Positions 57,060 to 64,000 of a DNA stretch of 64,000 nt are shown here, one piece after another (the stretch's first letter is position 1; each line of letters starts with the position of its first letter). Both the position numbers and the translations under genes were made by a program. The stretch is taken from the NCBI GenBank assembly GCA_003859965.1, contig RQYR01000018.1, forward strand, positions 1-64,000, given 5' to 3'. This stretch comes from Comamonadaceae bacterium OH2545_COT-014 (GTDB lineage: Bacteria > Pseudomonadota > Gammaproteobacteria > Burkholderiales > Burkholderiaceae_C). Below the pieces are notes generated by a model. It saw nothing but the letters and a program-made list of their open reading frames with translations. It had not been told where the DNA came from and made no database searches.

Positions 57060-57962
57060 TCACAGCGCCGGTTGCGCCACGCGCAGGCGCAGCAGCACGG
57101 CCAGGGCGAACAGCGTGCCGGCGCAGAGGATGATGGCGGCGCCGGAGGGCACGGGGATGTCCAGCGCCACGGGCACGGCGATGCCCACCAGGGTGCAGGC
57201 GCTGGCAAAGGCCACGGTCAGCCAGAAGAAGCTGCGCATGGAGTGCGCCAGCAGCCGGGCGGCGGCGGCGGGGATGACCAGCAGCGCGCCCACAAGGATG
57301 GCGCCGATGACCTTGACGGCGGCCACGGTGACCAGCGTGACCAGCATCACGAACAGGTAGTCCAGCCACTGCACGGGCAGCTTGCGCGCCTGCGCCAGCG
57401 GGGCGTGAAAGCTCGCCAGCATGGCCTGGTTGTAGCTGCGGTGCAGCGCGGCCAGCGTGAGCGCGGTGATGGCCAGCAGCACGCTCAGATCGCGCCCATC
57501 GACGGTGAGCACGGAGCCGAACAGCACGTTTTCCAGAATGTGGATGTTGATGCGCGCGGCCAGCAGCAGCAGCAGGCTGGAGCCCAGCGCCAGCGAGACG
57601 GCCAGGAACACGCCGATCAGCGTGTCGGGCGAGAGGCCGGTGCGCCCGCGCAGGTAGTTCAGCAACAGGCCGAACAGGATGCAAAAGCCAAACAGGCTGC
57701 CGTAGGGGTTGGCCGGCGGCTCGCCCAGCATGATGCCGATGGCGATGCCGGTCAGCGCGGCATGGCCCACGGCTTCGGAGAAGAAGGCAAAGCGTTTGAC
57801 GACCACCAGCGTGCCCAGCCCGCCCAGCAGCGGCCCCAGCAGCAGGCCAGCGAGCAGCGCGTTGACGACGAAGCCGTATTGCAGCATGGCCGGCAGCCAG
57901 CCGGCGGCCACGCCCGATTGCAGGGCCTGGTGCACGGTGTCGAGCCAATGGGGCGTGTTCAT
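57060..57962 (-). CDS. Metal ABC transporter permease, ZnuB-like
   Basis: The 300-residue inner-membrane protein has eight or so helices and the family pattern: MLQYGFVVNALLAGLLLGPLLGGLGTLVVVKRFAFFSEAVGHAALTG in the first third, with the SEAVGHAALTGIAIG motif. Later come NVLFGSVLTV and VKVIGAILVGALLVIPAAAARLLA. These identify the zinc/manganese/iron uptake ABC-3 permease family. It overlaps the ATPase gene by 4 bp. The frame open to 58529 is a shadow. Confidence 0.92.
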   Translation of the reverse strand: MNTPHWLDTVHQALQSGVAAGWLPAMLQYGFVVNALLAGLLLGPLLGGLGTLVVVKRFAFFSEAVGHAALTGIAIGIMLGEPPANPYGSLFGFCILFGLLLNYLRGRTGLSPDTLIGVFLAVSLALGSSLLLLLAARINIHILENVLFGSVLTVDGRDLSVLLAITALTLAALHRSYNQAMLASFHAPLAQARKLPVQWLDYLFVMLVTLVTVAAVKVIGAILVGALLVIPAAAARLLAHSMRSFFWLTVAFASACTLVGIAVPVALDIPVPSGAAIILCAGTLFALAVLLRLRVAQPAL

Positions 57963-58816
57963 GCGGCCAGCTCCTCGGCGGGGGAATGTGCGGGCGAGCG
58001 GGCTGCGCTGGCCCCAGCCGTTTCGGCGTCGGTGTCGGTGTCGCCATCGGCCTGCTCGCTGGCCGGGCCGCGGCGGGCGAACAGTTGCAGCACCACCTCG
58101 GCGTCGTGCAGCGCGGCGGGCGGGCGGCTCCAGAGCAGGCGGCCCTGGCGCAGCGCGGTGACGTGGTCGGCCAGGCGGCGCACGGCGCCTAGGTCGTGCT
58201 CCACCCACAGCACGGTGGCGCGCGCCTGCCGCCAGGCGGCCAGCAGGCTTTCGAACACGGCAATGCCCGCCTGGTCGAGCGCGGCCATGGGCTCGTCCAG
58301 CAGCACCAGTTGCGCGGGCGGCACCAGGCTCTGGGCCAGCAGCACGCGCTGGCGCTCGCCGCCGGAGAGGTCGCCCATGCGGCGGCTGGCCTTGTGCGCC
58401 ATGCCCACCTGCGCCAGCGCGGCGGCGATGCGTTCGCGCACGCTGCGGCGGATGCCCCAGTACAGCGGGCGCGTTTGCAGCATGCAGGCCATGAAGTCCT
58501 GCACCGTCATGGGCAGGGTGCGGTCGCACTCGATGGCCTGCGGCACGTAGGCCAGCACGCCGGGCGCAGCGCCGGGCCAGTGCAGGGTGACGCTGCCCTC
58601 ATGCGGCATCAGGCCCAGCACGGTCTTGATGAGGCTGCTCTTGCCGCAGCCGTTGGGGCCCACCAGCGCGTGCACCTGGCCGGGCTGCACCTGCCAGTCG
58701 ATGCCGTGCAGGATGCGCGTGGCGCCCAGTTGCAGGCCCACGCCTTGCAGCCGCACGGCCGGGCCGGTGGCTGGGGGCACGGGGGCCGCCATCGGCGCCC
58801 TCAAGGGGCCGTTCAT
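57959..58816 (-). CDS. Metal ABC transporter ATPase, ZnuC-like
   Basis: The 285-residue ATPase powers the metal importer. Walker A is ALVGPNGCGKSSLIKTVLGL, the Q-loop VPQAIECD, the ABC signature DLSGGERQRVLLAQSL, Walker B LVLLDEPMAALDQ and the H-loop VLWVEHDLGAV. A C-terminal acidic tail (ADGDTDTDAETAG) is unusual. It overlaps both the binding-protein gene upstream and the permease downstream by 4 bp each, so the three are translationally coupled. Confidence 0.93.
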   Translation of the reverse strand: MNGPLRAPMAAPVPPATGPAVRLQGVGLQLGATRILHGIDWQVQPGQVHALVGPNGCGKSSLIKTVLGLMPHEGSVTLHWPGAAPGVLAYVPQAIECDRTLPMTVQDFMACMLQTRPLYWGIRRSVRERIAAALAQVGMAHKASRRMGDLSGGERQRVLLAQSLVPPAQLVLLDEPMAALDQAGIAVFESLLAAWRQARATVLWVEHDLGAVRRLADHVTALRQGRLLWSRPPAALHDAEVVLQLFARRGPASEQADGDTDTDAETAGASAARSPAHSPAEELAA

Positions 58817-59823
58817 GCGCGCGGCCCCCGCGATTCCTGAATGGCGCGTACCACGGTGTTCAGGTTGTGGGACATGTCCTGCTCGAACTTGCCCGCCGTG
58901 TAGGGGCCGTGCGAGATGTGCGTGAGCGGGTAGACGCGCACGCCGGTCTCGCGCACCAGGGTCTGCACGAAGCCGCCGGGGTTGTCCTGCTCGGCAAACA
59001 GCACGCGGATGTTTTGCGCGCGCATGCGCTCGACCATGCTTTTGAGCTGGGCGGCGCTGGGCTCCATGCCGTGCGCGGGCTCGACCACGGCGCTGACCTC
59101 CAGGCCGAACTCGCGCAGCAGATAGTCGTAGGCGCCGTGCACGGTGGCCACGCGAAAGCTGGCATCGGGCGCCTGCGTGACCTGGGCCAGCGCATCGGCG
59201 CGCAGCTTGCGCAGGCGGCGGTTGTAGGCGCGGGCGTTGTCGCTAAAGAAGGCCGCGTGCGCGGGGGCGAGCTTGCCCAGCTCGCGCGCGATGGTGCTGA
59301 CCTGGATCATCGACGCGCTGATGGAGATGAAGGTGTGCGGGTTCACCGCCCGGCCCTGCGGCGTGCCCAGCGCCATGGTGGACAGCAGCGGCACATCGGC
59401 ATTGGCGTTGATGGTGGGCACTTGGGGCTTGTCGCTGGCGGCGATCATGCGCTTGGCGAAGTCGTCATGGCCGATGGCGTTGAGCACCACCACGTCCATC
59501 TGGCCGATGCGCTTGATGTCCTCGGCGCGCGGCTCGTAGGCGTGCGGGTTGAAGCCCGCGTCGATCAGCGGCAGCACCTGGGCGCGATCGCCCACGATGT
59601 GGCTGACGAAGCTGAAATACGGATGCAGCGTGATGCCCACGCGCATGGTCTGATCCGCGCGTGCGGCGCGTGCGGCGCGGGCAGGCAGACAGGCGCTGGC
59701 GGCCAGCGCCGCCAGGCTGGCGACGGCGCGGCGGCGGGTGGGCGCGAAGGCGGCGGGGGAGCGGTGGGAGATGCGCTCGGGGCGGTCGGGGCGGGGGGGC
59801 ATCGTCTGGGTCATGGAAGCCAT
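58813..59823 (-). CDS. Metal ABC transporter substrate-binding protein (ZnuA-like)
   Basis: The 336-residue periplasmic receptor delivers metal to the ABC permease. After a basic N-terminus with a signal sequence (RRRAVASLAALAASACLPARA, possibly Tat-type), it has cluster A-I receptor motifs. These are ITLHPYFSFVSHIVGD, DAGFNPHAYEPRAEDI (a ligand His), NPHTFISISASM (a ligand His), ATVHGAYDYLLREFGL (a ligand His) and LFAEQDNPGGFV (an acidic ligand). That set is typical for zinc or manganese; the metal is not certain. It is co-directional with the ATPase gene and 47 bp after the DUF6162 gene. Confidence 0.88.
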   Translation of the reverse strand: MASMTQTMPPRPDRPERISHRSPAAFAPTRRRAVASLAALAASACLPARAARAARADQTMRVGITLHPYFSFVSHIVGDRAQVLPLIDAGFNPHAYEPRAEDIKRIGQMDVVVLNAIGHDDFAKRMIAASDKPQVPTINANADVPLLSTMALGTPQGRAVNPHTFISISASMIQVSTIARELGKLAPAHAAFFSDNARAYNRRLRKLRADALAQVTQAPDASFRVATVHGAYDYLLREFGLEVSAVVEPAHGMEPSAAQLKSMVERMRAQNIRVLFAEQDNPGGFVQTLVRETGVRVYPLTHISHGPYTAGKFEQDMSHNLNTVVRAIQESRGPRA

Positions 59824-59870
59824 CCGGAAAAAGTGGGCGTCTGTGCCGCCGCCAATCTGGCGGTGGCGGT

Positions 59871-60593
59871 TCAGTGCGCGTGGTGGTGATGGTGGTGATG
59901 CACTGGCCCGGCGCGGCCGTAGCGGGCATGCAAATGGGCGGTGATTTGTTGCCAGCCGTGACGGGTCAGGCTGGCATCATCCAGCGCGCCGGGCAGCTCG
60001 GGCTGGCCGGGGGCGGCGGAGGTGGCGCGCAGCCACACGTCCAGCGGAGGGGGGCTGTTCGGGCCGGAGCGCGCGGCGGCGAGCAGGCGCCAGAGCATGG
60101 CGCGTGGCGTGGCCGCCGAAGGGCCGGGCATGCTGGCGGCGTTGGCGGGCGCCGTGGGCGCGGCGGGCATGGCGTTGGCGGGCTGGCTCACGTAGGCGTA
60201 ATCCTGCCCGGCTTGCCGCAAGGCCCAGCGCAGGGCGCCGCGCTGGCGGGCGGCCAGGTCGTCGGCAAACGGCGGCCAGCCGCCGGCGGCCCAGTTGTCA
60301 GGCGTGGGCGGGGGCAGCGGGGCGCCCAGCACTTGCCACTCGTCATGCACGGCTTGCAAGTCGGTGTAAATGCCTTGCTCGGCGGCGGACAAGCCGGTGG
60401 CCAGGTCGATCTGGTGCGTCTGCAAGGCGGCGGGCGCCTGCCCGTGGCGCTGCCAGCCCACCACCCAGGCGCTGGCCACTAGCACCAGCGCGGCGGTGGT
60501 CAGCACCCAGCGCGTTTCGCGCGCGGCGCCCGCGGGCGGCACGGCCTGGATGCAGCCGCCGGGCAGGCCGGCCGAAGCCTCAGCGGATGTCAC
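59871..60593 (-). CDS. DUF6162-family membrane protein with His-rich C-terminus
   Basis: The 240-residue protein has one N-terminal membrane helix (RWVLTTAALVLVASAWVVGW, about residues 20-40), a periplasmic domain with TGLSAAEQGIYTDLQAVHDEW, and a tail ending in seven consecutive histidines followed by Ala-His. It matches proteins of the DUF6162 type that accompany metal ABC transporters; the His tail probably binds zinc or a similar metal. The start is taken as GTG 60593, overlapping the previous gene by 14 bp; the ORF to 60686 is a shadow. Confidence 0.7.
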   Translation of the reverse strand: MTSAEASAGLPGGCIQAVPPAGAARETRWVLTTAALVLVASAWVVGWQRHGQAPAALQTHQIDLATGLSAAEQGIYTDLQAVHDEWQVLGAPLPPPTPDNWAAGGWPPFADDLAARQRGALRWALRQAGQDYAYVSQPANAMPAAPTAPANAASMPGPSAATPRAMLWRLLAAARSGPNSPPPLDVWLRATSAAPGQPELPGALDDASLTRHGWQQITAHLHARYGRAGPVHHHHHHHAH

Positions 60594-60912
60594 CGTGATC
60601 CACTTCCAGGCTGTGGCCTTCGCCAGCGTCAAAGCGCACGAAGAAGTCTTGCTTGGGGCGCTCGAAGCGCACGCGCGACTGGGCATCCAGCGTGCCTTTC
60701 CACAGCGTTTTGTCTTCGTAGGACATCACGATGATTTCCACGCCCTGGGCGTCGCTGCCGTCGGAAAAACCGCCCTCGCATTGAATATGCGTGCTGCCAT
60801 CGGCCTGGCACTTCAGGCGCGGCGAATGGGCATGCGCCCCGGTGGCGGCCAGCAGCAGCGCCGTGGCCAGCGGCAGGGACAGGGAAAAGCCGGAAGAAAC
60901 GAACTTGGGCAT
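60580..60912 (-). CDS. Small periplasmic protein heading the metal ABC operon
   Basis: The 110-residue protein has a signal peptide (LPLATALLLAATGAHAH) and a small beta domain with LKCQADGSTHIQCEGGFSDGSD (two Cys), KTLWKGTLDAQ and FDAGEGHSLEVDHGDIR. It resembles the small periplasmic proteins found beside DUF6162 genes. Several upstream starts (60936, 60984, TTG 60993) are open; 60912 leaves the best signal peptide and keeps the AT-rich operator outside the gene. Function is unknown, probably metal handling. Confidence 0.65.
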   Translation of the reverse strand: MPKFVSSGFSLSLPLATALLLAATGAHAHSPRLKCQADGSTHIQCEGGFSDGSDAQGVEIIVMSYEDKTLWKGTLDAQSRVRFERPKQDFFVRFDAGEGHSLEVDHGDIR

Positions 60913-60981
60913 GGCAGTGGATTGCGTGAAGGCCATCGGGCCGGGCAAGGCCGCGGCAGAGCGCGGCTCCTCGTCGAAGCG

Positions 60982-61018
60982 CATTATTATCAATGAAAGG
61001 AATTCTCATCATCAATGC
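60982..61018. promoter_or_regulatory. AT-rich Fur/Zur-like operator ahead of the metal operon
   Basis: In otherwise GC-rich DNA this patch reads GCATTATTATCAATGAAAG followed by GAATTCTCATCATCAATGC, with GATAAT-like hexamers in inverted order around the centre and outer GCATT/AATGC ends in inverted repeat. The hexamers resemble Fur-type sites. It lies about 70 bp before the first gene of the metal uptake operon, where a metal-responsive repressor site is expected. Whether Fur or Zur binds is not decidable from sequence. Confidence 0.5.
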
Positions 61019-61153
61019 GATGTTTGCGTCGTTCACCGGGGCGGCTGCGCGCTGGCGGTCACTGACGCCAAGGCGCTGGCCAGCGCCGCAGGGCGGCGCG
61101 GCAAAGGGCCAGGCAGATGGCGAGGGCGGCAGGCTCTAAAATCGCCGCCCTCC

Positions 61154-62101
61154 ATGCCCGCGATCTCTTTCCAGGCGGTTGGCAAGACCTACCCGCCCGT
61201 GCGCCCCGGCGCCGCGCCGCTGCAGGCGCTTCACGACGTCAGCTTCGACATCGAAGAAGGCGAGTTTTTCGGCTTGCTTGGCCCCAATGGCGCGGGCAAG
61301 ACCTCCCTCATCAGCATTCTGGCGGGCCTCTCGCGCGCCAGCGCCGGCCGTGTCACGGTGCAGGGGCTGGATGTGCAGGCCGACTTTGCCCAGGCCCGCC
61401 GCCGGCTGGGCGTGGTGCCCCAAGAGCTGGTATTCGACCCCTTCTTCAACGTGCGCGAAACGCTGCGCATCCAGTCCGGCTATTTCGGCATCCGCCGCAA
61501 TGACGACTGGATTGACGAGCTGCTGCACCACCTGGGCCTGGCCGACAAGGCCAGCGCCAACATGCGCCAGCTCTCCGGCGGCATGAAGCGCCGCGTGCTG
61601 GTGGCGCAGGCGCTGGTGCACCGCCCGCCCGTCATCGTGCTGGACGAACCCACGGCCGGCGTGGATGTGGAGTTGCGCCAGGCGCTGTGGCAGTTCATCG
61701 CGCGCCTGAACCGGCAGGGCCACACTATCTTGCTGACCACGCACTACCTGGAAGAAGCCGAGGCGCTGGCCACCCGCATCGCCATGCTGAAAAAAGGCCG
61801 GCTGGCGGCGCTGGCACCCACGGCGGAGCTGCTGGGCCGCGCGGCGGGGCAGGTGCTGCGTTTCAAGATCAGCGGCGAGCTGCCCCCGGCGCTGGCCGCG
61901 CAGGCGCGCGTGACGGGGCGCATCGTGCAGTTCCAGGCACGCGGGGCGGCCGATATTGAGCATTACCTGGGCGCCGTGCGCCAGGCGGGCCTGCTGGCCG
62001 AGGACATTGAAATCCACAAGGCGCACCTGGAAGACGTGTTCGTCGAAGTCATGGCGCAGGCGGACGCCGCCGCCGCCACGGCCGCGCAGGAGACCGCATG
62101 A
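61154..62101 (+). CDS. ABC-2 type exporter ATPase (YadG-like)
   Basis: The 315-residue ATPase has Walker A LLGPNGAGKTSLISILAGL, Q-loop VVPQELVFD, signature QLSGGMKRRVLVAQAL, Walker B VIVLDEPTAGVD and H-loop LLTTHYLEEAEAL, plus a C-terminal extension typical of ABC-2 (drug or polysaccharide) exporters. Start ATG 61154; the frame to 60791 is rejected. It overlaps its permease by 4 bp. In relatives this pair lies between mla genes and ibaG-murA; the mla genes are not seen here. Confidence 0.92.
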   Translation: MPAISFQAVGKTYPPVRPGAAPLQALHDVSFDIEEGEFFGLLGPNGAGKTSLISILAGLSRASAGRVTVQGLDVQADFAQARRRLGVVPQELVFDPFFNVRETLRIQSGYFGIRRNDDWIDELLHHLGLADKASANMRQLSGGMKRRVLVAQALVHRPPVIVLDEPTAGVDVELRQALWQFIARLNRQGHTILLTTHYLEEAEALATRIAMLKKGRLAALAPTAELLGRAAGQVLRFKISGELPPALAAQARVTGRIVQFQARGAADIEHYLGAVRQAGLLAEDIEIHKAHLEDVFVEVMAQADAAAATAAQETA

Positions 62102-62853
62102 ACGGCTGGCTGACCCTGTTCAAGAAGGAAGTGCTGCGCTTTTGGAAAGTGGGCTTCCAGACCATTGGCGCGCCCGTGCTCACCGCGCTGCTGTACATGC
62201 TGATTTTTGGCCATGTGCTGGACACCCACGTGCAGGTTTACCCCGGCGTCGGCTACACCGCCTTTCTGGTGCCCGGGCTGGCCATGATGAGCATGCTGCA
62301 AAACGCGTTTACCAACAGCTCTTCCAGCCTGATCCAGAGCAAGATCATGGGCAGCCTGGTGTTTGTGCTGCTCACGCCGCTGTCGCACCGGGCCTGGTTT
62401 GTGGCCTACGTGGGATCTTCCATGGTGCGCGGGCTGGCCGTGGGCGCGGGCGTGCTGCTGGTGACGGCCTGGTTTGCCCGCCTGCCGCTGGCTGCGCCGG
62501 GCTGGGTGCTGGCGTTTGCCCTGGCGGCCACCGCCCTCATGGGCGTGCTGGGGCTGATTGCCGGGCTGTGGGCCGAGAAGTTCGACCAGATGGCCGCGTT
62601 CCAGAACTTCATCGTCATGCCCATGACCATGCTCTCGGGCGTGTTCTATTCGGTGCATTCGCTGCCCGCTTTCTGGCAGACAGTGAGCCACCTCAACCCG
62701 TTTTTCTACATGATTGACGGCTTCCGCCACGGCTTTTTCGGCGCCAGCGATGTCTCGCCCTGGCTCAGCCTGGGCGTGGTGGGCGCGGCGCTGGCCGTGG
62801 TCAGCGCGCTGGCGCTGCACTTGCTGCGCACGGGCTACAAAATCAGAAGCTGA
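62098..62853 (+). CDS. ABC-2 type exporter permease (YadH-like)
   Basis: The 251-residue membrane protein has six helices and ABC-2 permease features: LFKKEVLRFWKVGFQTIGAPVLTALLYMLIFG at the start, LVPGLAMMSMLQNAF, SRSS-type loop NSSSSLIQSKIMGSLVFVLLTPLS, and PMTMLSGVFYSVHSLPAFWQ with HLNPFFYMIDGFRHGFFG. It pairs with the overlapping ATPase gene. Substrate unknown. Confidence 0.92.
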   Translation: MNGWLTLFKKEVLRFWKVGFQTIGAPVLTALLYMLIFGHVLDTHVQVYPGVGYTAFLVPGLAMMSMLQNAFTNSSSSLIQSKIMGSLVFVLLTPLSHRAWFVAYVGSSMVRGLAVGAGVLLVTAWFARLPLAAPGWVLAFALAATALMGVLGLIAGLWAEKFDQMAAFQNFIVMPMTMLSGVFYSVHSLPAFWQTVSHLNPFFYMIDGFRHGFFGASDVSPWLSLGVVGAALAVVSALALHLLRTGYKIRS

Positions 62854-62888
62854 AACCGCTTTATCACCCGATCCGGACCCTTTCACCC

Positions 62889-63134
62889 ATGACCGCTGAG
62901 CAACTGCAAGCACTCATCGCCGCCGGCCTGCCGTGCGAGCACATCGCCGTTGAAGGCGATGGCCGCCACTGGTTTGCCACCATTGTCTCGCCCGCGTTCG
63001 AAGGCAAGCGCCCCATTGCCCGCCACCAGCAGGTGTACGCCACGCTGGGCGAGCGCATGAAAAACGACGAAGTACACGCTCTCTCGATGAAAACCTTCAC
63101 CCCCGCTGAATGGGCGGCGCGCGGCGGCGTTTGA
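62889..63134 (+). CDS. ibaG: BolA-family protein IbaG
   Basis: An 81-residue BolA-like protein with CEHIAVEGDGRHWFATIVS and KRPIARHQQVYATLGERM and VHALSMKTFTPAEW. The short length and position directly before murA identify the IbaG/YrbA branch, linked to acid resistance and iron-sulfur/glutaredoxin partners rather than BolA itself. Confidence 0.93.
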   Translation: MTAEQLQALIAAGLPCEHIAVEGDGRHWFATIVSPAFEGKRPIARHQQVYATLGERMKNDEVHALSMKTFTPAEWAARGGV

Positions 63135-63140
63135 AACTCA

Positions 63141-63192
63141 TTTTTTGATAGCTGCCAAGGCTGATTTGTTCAGCCCTGAAGCCGTTTTTGAA
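63141..63192 (+). repeat. Best-preserved dispersed GATAGC element, before murA
   Basis: TTTTTTGATAGCTGCCAA, then a perfect hairpin (GGCTGA-TTTGT-TCAGCC), then CTGAAGCCGTTTTTGAA. It fills the 69-bp ibaG-murA gap, ending 11 bp before the murA ATG. Hairpin plus T-run could also give terminator-like behaviour on the plus strand. Confidence 0.7.
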
Positions 63193-63203
63193 CAGGAAAA
63201 CGC

Positions 63204-64000
63204 ATGGACAAGCTCCTCATCCGCGGCGGCCGCCGGCTGCAAGGCGAAGTCGTTGTCTCCGGGGCCAAGAACGCCGCCCTGCCTGAAATGTGCGCGGCGC
63301 TGCTCACTGACGAGCCCGTGACGCTGACCAACATGCCCCGCCTGCAGGACGTGGCCACCATGCGCCGCCTGCTCGACAACATGGGCGTGCGCACCGAAAC
63401 CCTGGGCGAGCGCGGCGGCATGCGTTTTCACGCCGCCGACCCCATCACGCCGCAGGCGCCCTATGAACTGGTGAAAACCATGCGCGCCTCGGTGCTGGCG
63501 CTGGGGCCGCTGCTGGCCCGCTTTGGCGAGGCCACCGTGTCTCTGCCCGGCGGCTGCGCCATCGGCTCGCGCCCGGTGGACCAGCACATCAAGGGCTTGC
63601 AGCAAATGGGGGCGGACATCACTGTCGAGCACGGCTACATCATCGCCAAGCTGCCGCCCGGCCGCGCCCGCCTGCGCGGCGCGCGCATCACCACCGACAT
63701 GGTCACCGTCACCGGCACCGAAAACTTCCTCATGGCCGCCTGCCTGGCTGAAGGCGAAACCTTGCTGGAAAACGCCGCGCAGGAGCCGGAGATCACCGAC
63801 CTGGCCGAGATGCTCATCCGCATGGGCGCGCGCATCGAGGGCCACGGCACCAGCCGCATCCACGTGCAGGGCGTGGCGCGCCTGCACGGCTGCCAGCACG
63901 CCGTGGTGGCCGACCGCATTGAGGCCGGCACCTTCGCCTGCGCGGTGGCCGCTGCGGGCGGCAATGTCTTGCTGCGCCACGCCCGCGCCGACCATCTGGA
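63204..64000 (+). CDS. murA: UDP-N-acetylglucosamine 1-carboxyvinyltransferase, 5' part
   Basis: MurA makes the first committed step of peptidoglycan synthesis, adding enolpyruvate to UDP-GlcNAc. About 265 codons are present before the window ends; the family is about 420 residues. Visible are [27 protein letters not shown] with the conserved Lys-Asn pair, [20 protein letters not shown], and the active-site loop [18 protein letters not shown] with the catalytic, fosfomycin-binding Cys. [24 protein letters not shown] is also present. The frame is intact to the edge. Confidence 0.96.
   Translation, partial: MDKLLIRGGRRLQGEVVVSGAKNAALPEMCAALLTDEPVTLTNMPRLQDVATMRRLLDNMGVRTETLGERGGMRFHAADPITPQAPYELVKTMRASVLALGPLLARFGEATVSLPGGCAIGSRPVDQHIKGLQQMGADITVEHGYIIAKLPPGRARLRGARITTDMVTVTGTENFLMAACLAEGETLLENAAQEPEITDLAEMLIRMGARIEGHGTSRIHVQGVARLHGCQHAVVADRIEAGTFACAVAAAGGNVLLRHARADHL

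Noticed and set aside
59876-59905. GTGGTGATG-like microsatellite
   Set aside because: The repeated triplets are histidine codons of the DUF6162 tail read on the minus strand, so a coding explanation is sufficient.

Overview
The window is GC-rich, gene-dense chromosomal DNA from a betaproteobacterium, most likely family Comamonadaceae. Supporting evidence: yajC-secD-secF next to a DUF1631 gene; gph, trpE and trpG in one neighbourhood; ibaG-murA behind an ABC-2 exporter; an IPTL-CTERM protein; a type B L31; and a family of short dispersed elements built around GATAGC of the kind seen between genes in this family. The species cannot be named from the sequence. No rRNA, tRNA, CRISPR array, insertion sequence or prophage was found.

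Layout. 1-9.5 kb: a 16-bp tandem repeat, recX, yajC-secD-secF, a DUF1631 gene, two HAD phosphatases (the second is gph) and an AstE-like metallohydrolase. 9.6-13.8 kb: a lower-GC insertion with a large, apparently frameshifted polymorphic toxin and a probable immunity gene. 13.8-21 kb: trpE behind an unlisted leader peptide and attenuator, trpG, a DinB-like gene, transketolase, a PIN/RHH toxin-antitoxin pair and gap. 21.4-25.7 kb: a complete iron-type surface signalling system (TonB receptor with signalling domain, FecR-like anti-sigma, FecI-like sigma). 26-28.4 kb: a lipase effector candidate followed by an ankyrin-repeat lipoprotein. 28.4-42.2 kb: GlcD-like oxidase, purU, pncC, gshB, a TerB-DUF697 protein, an IPTL-CTERM surface protein, rsmE, ssb, a ClC channel, an MFS transporter, an ecotin-like inhibitor and maeB. 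42.4-47.5 kb: a two-subunit sodium:solute symporter, a small membrane protein and a sensor-kinase-like/DnaQ exonuclease fusion. 47.6-49.5 kb: a pesticin-like muramidase and a signal-peptide-bearing partner. 49.7-54.7 kb: an AddB-like nuclease, trxA, rho and rpmE2. 54.9-64 kb: a YheT-like hydrolase, a metal ABC uptake operon behind an AT-rich Fur/Zur-like site, an ABC-2 exporter, ibaG and the start of murA (cut by the window end).

Themes. Three unrelated antibacterial effector/immunity pairs (nuclease-like, lipase, muramidase) sit singly between housekeeping genes with no VgrG, PAAR, Hcp or two-partner secretion gene nearby. They look like orphan cargo for a secretion system encoded elsewhere. 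Two loci that are usually compact in relatives appear opened up: trpE/trpG lack trpD/trpC next to them, and the AddB-like gene has no AddA-like helicase beside it. At least seven copies of a roughly 50-60 bp hairpin-containing element lie in gaps across the window, and one probably explains a false N-terminal extension of TrpG.
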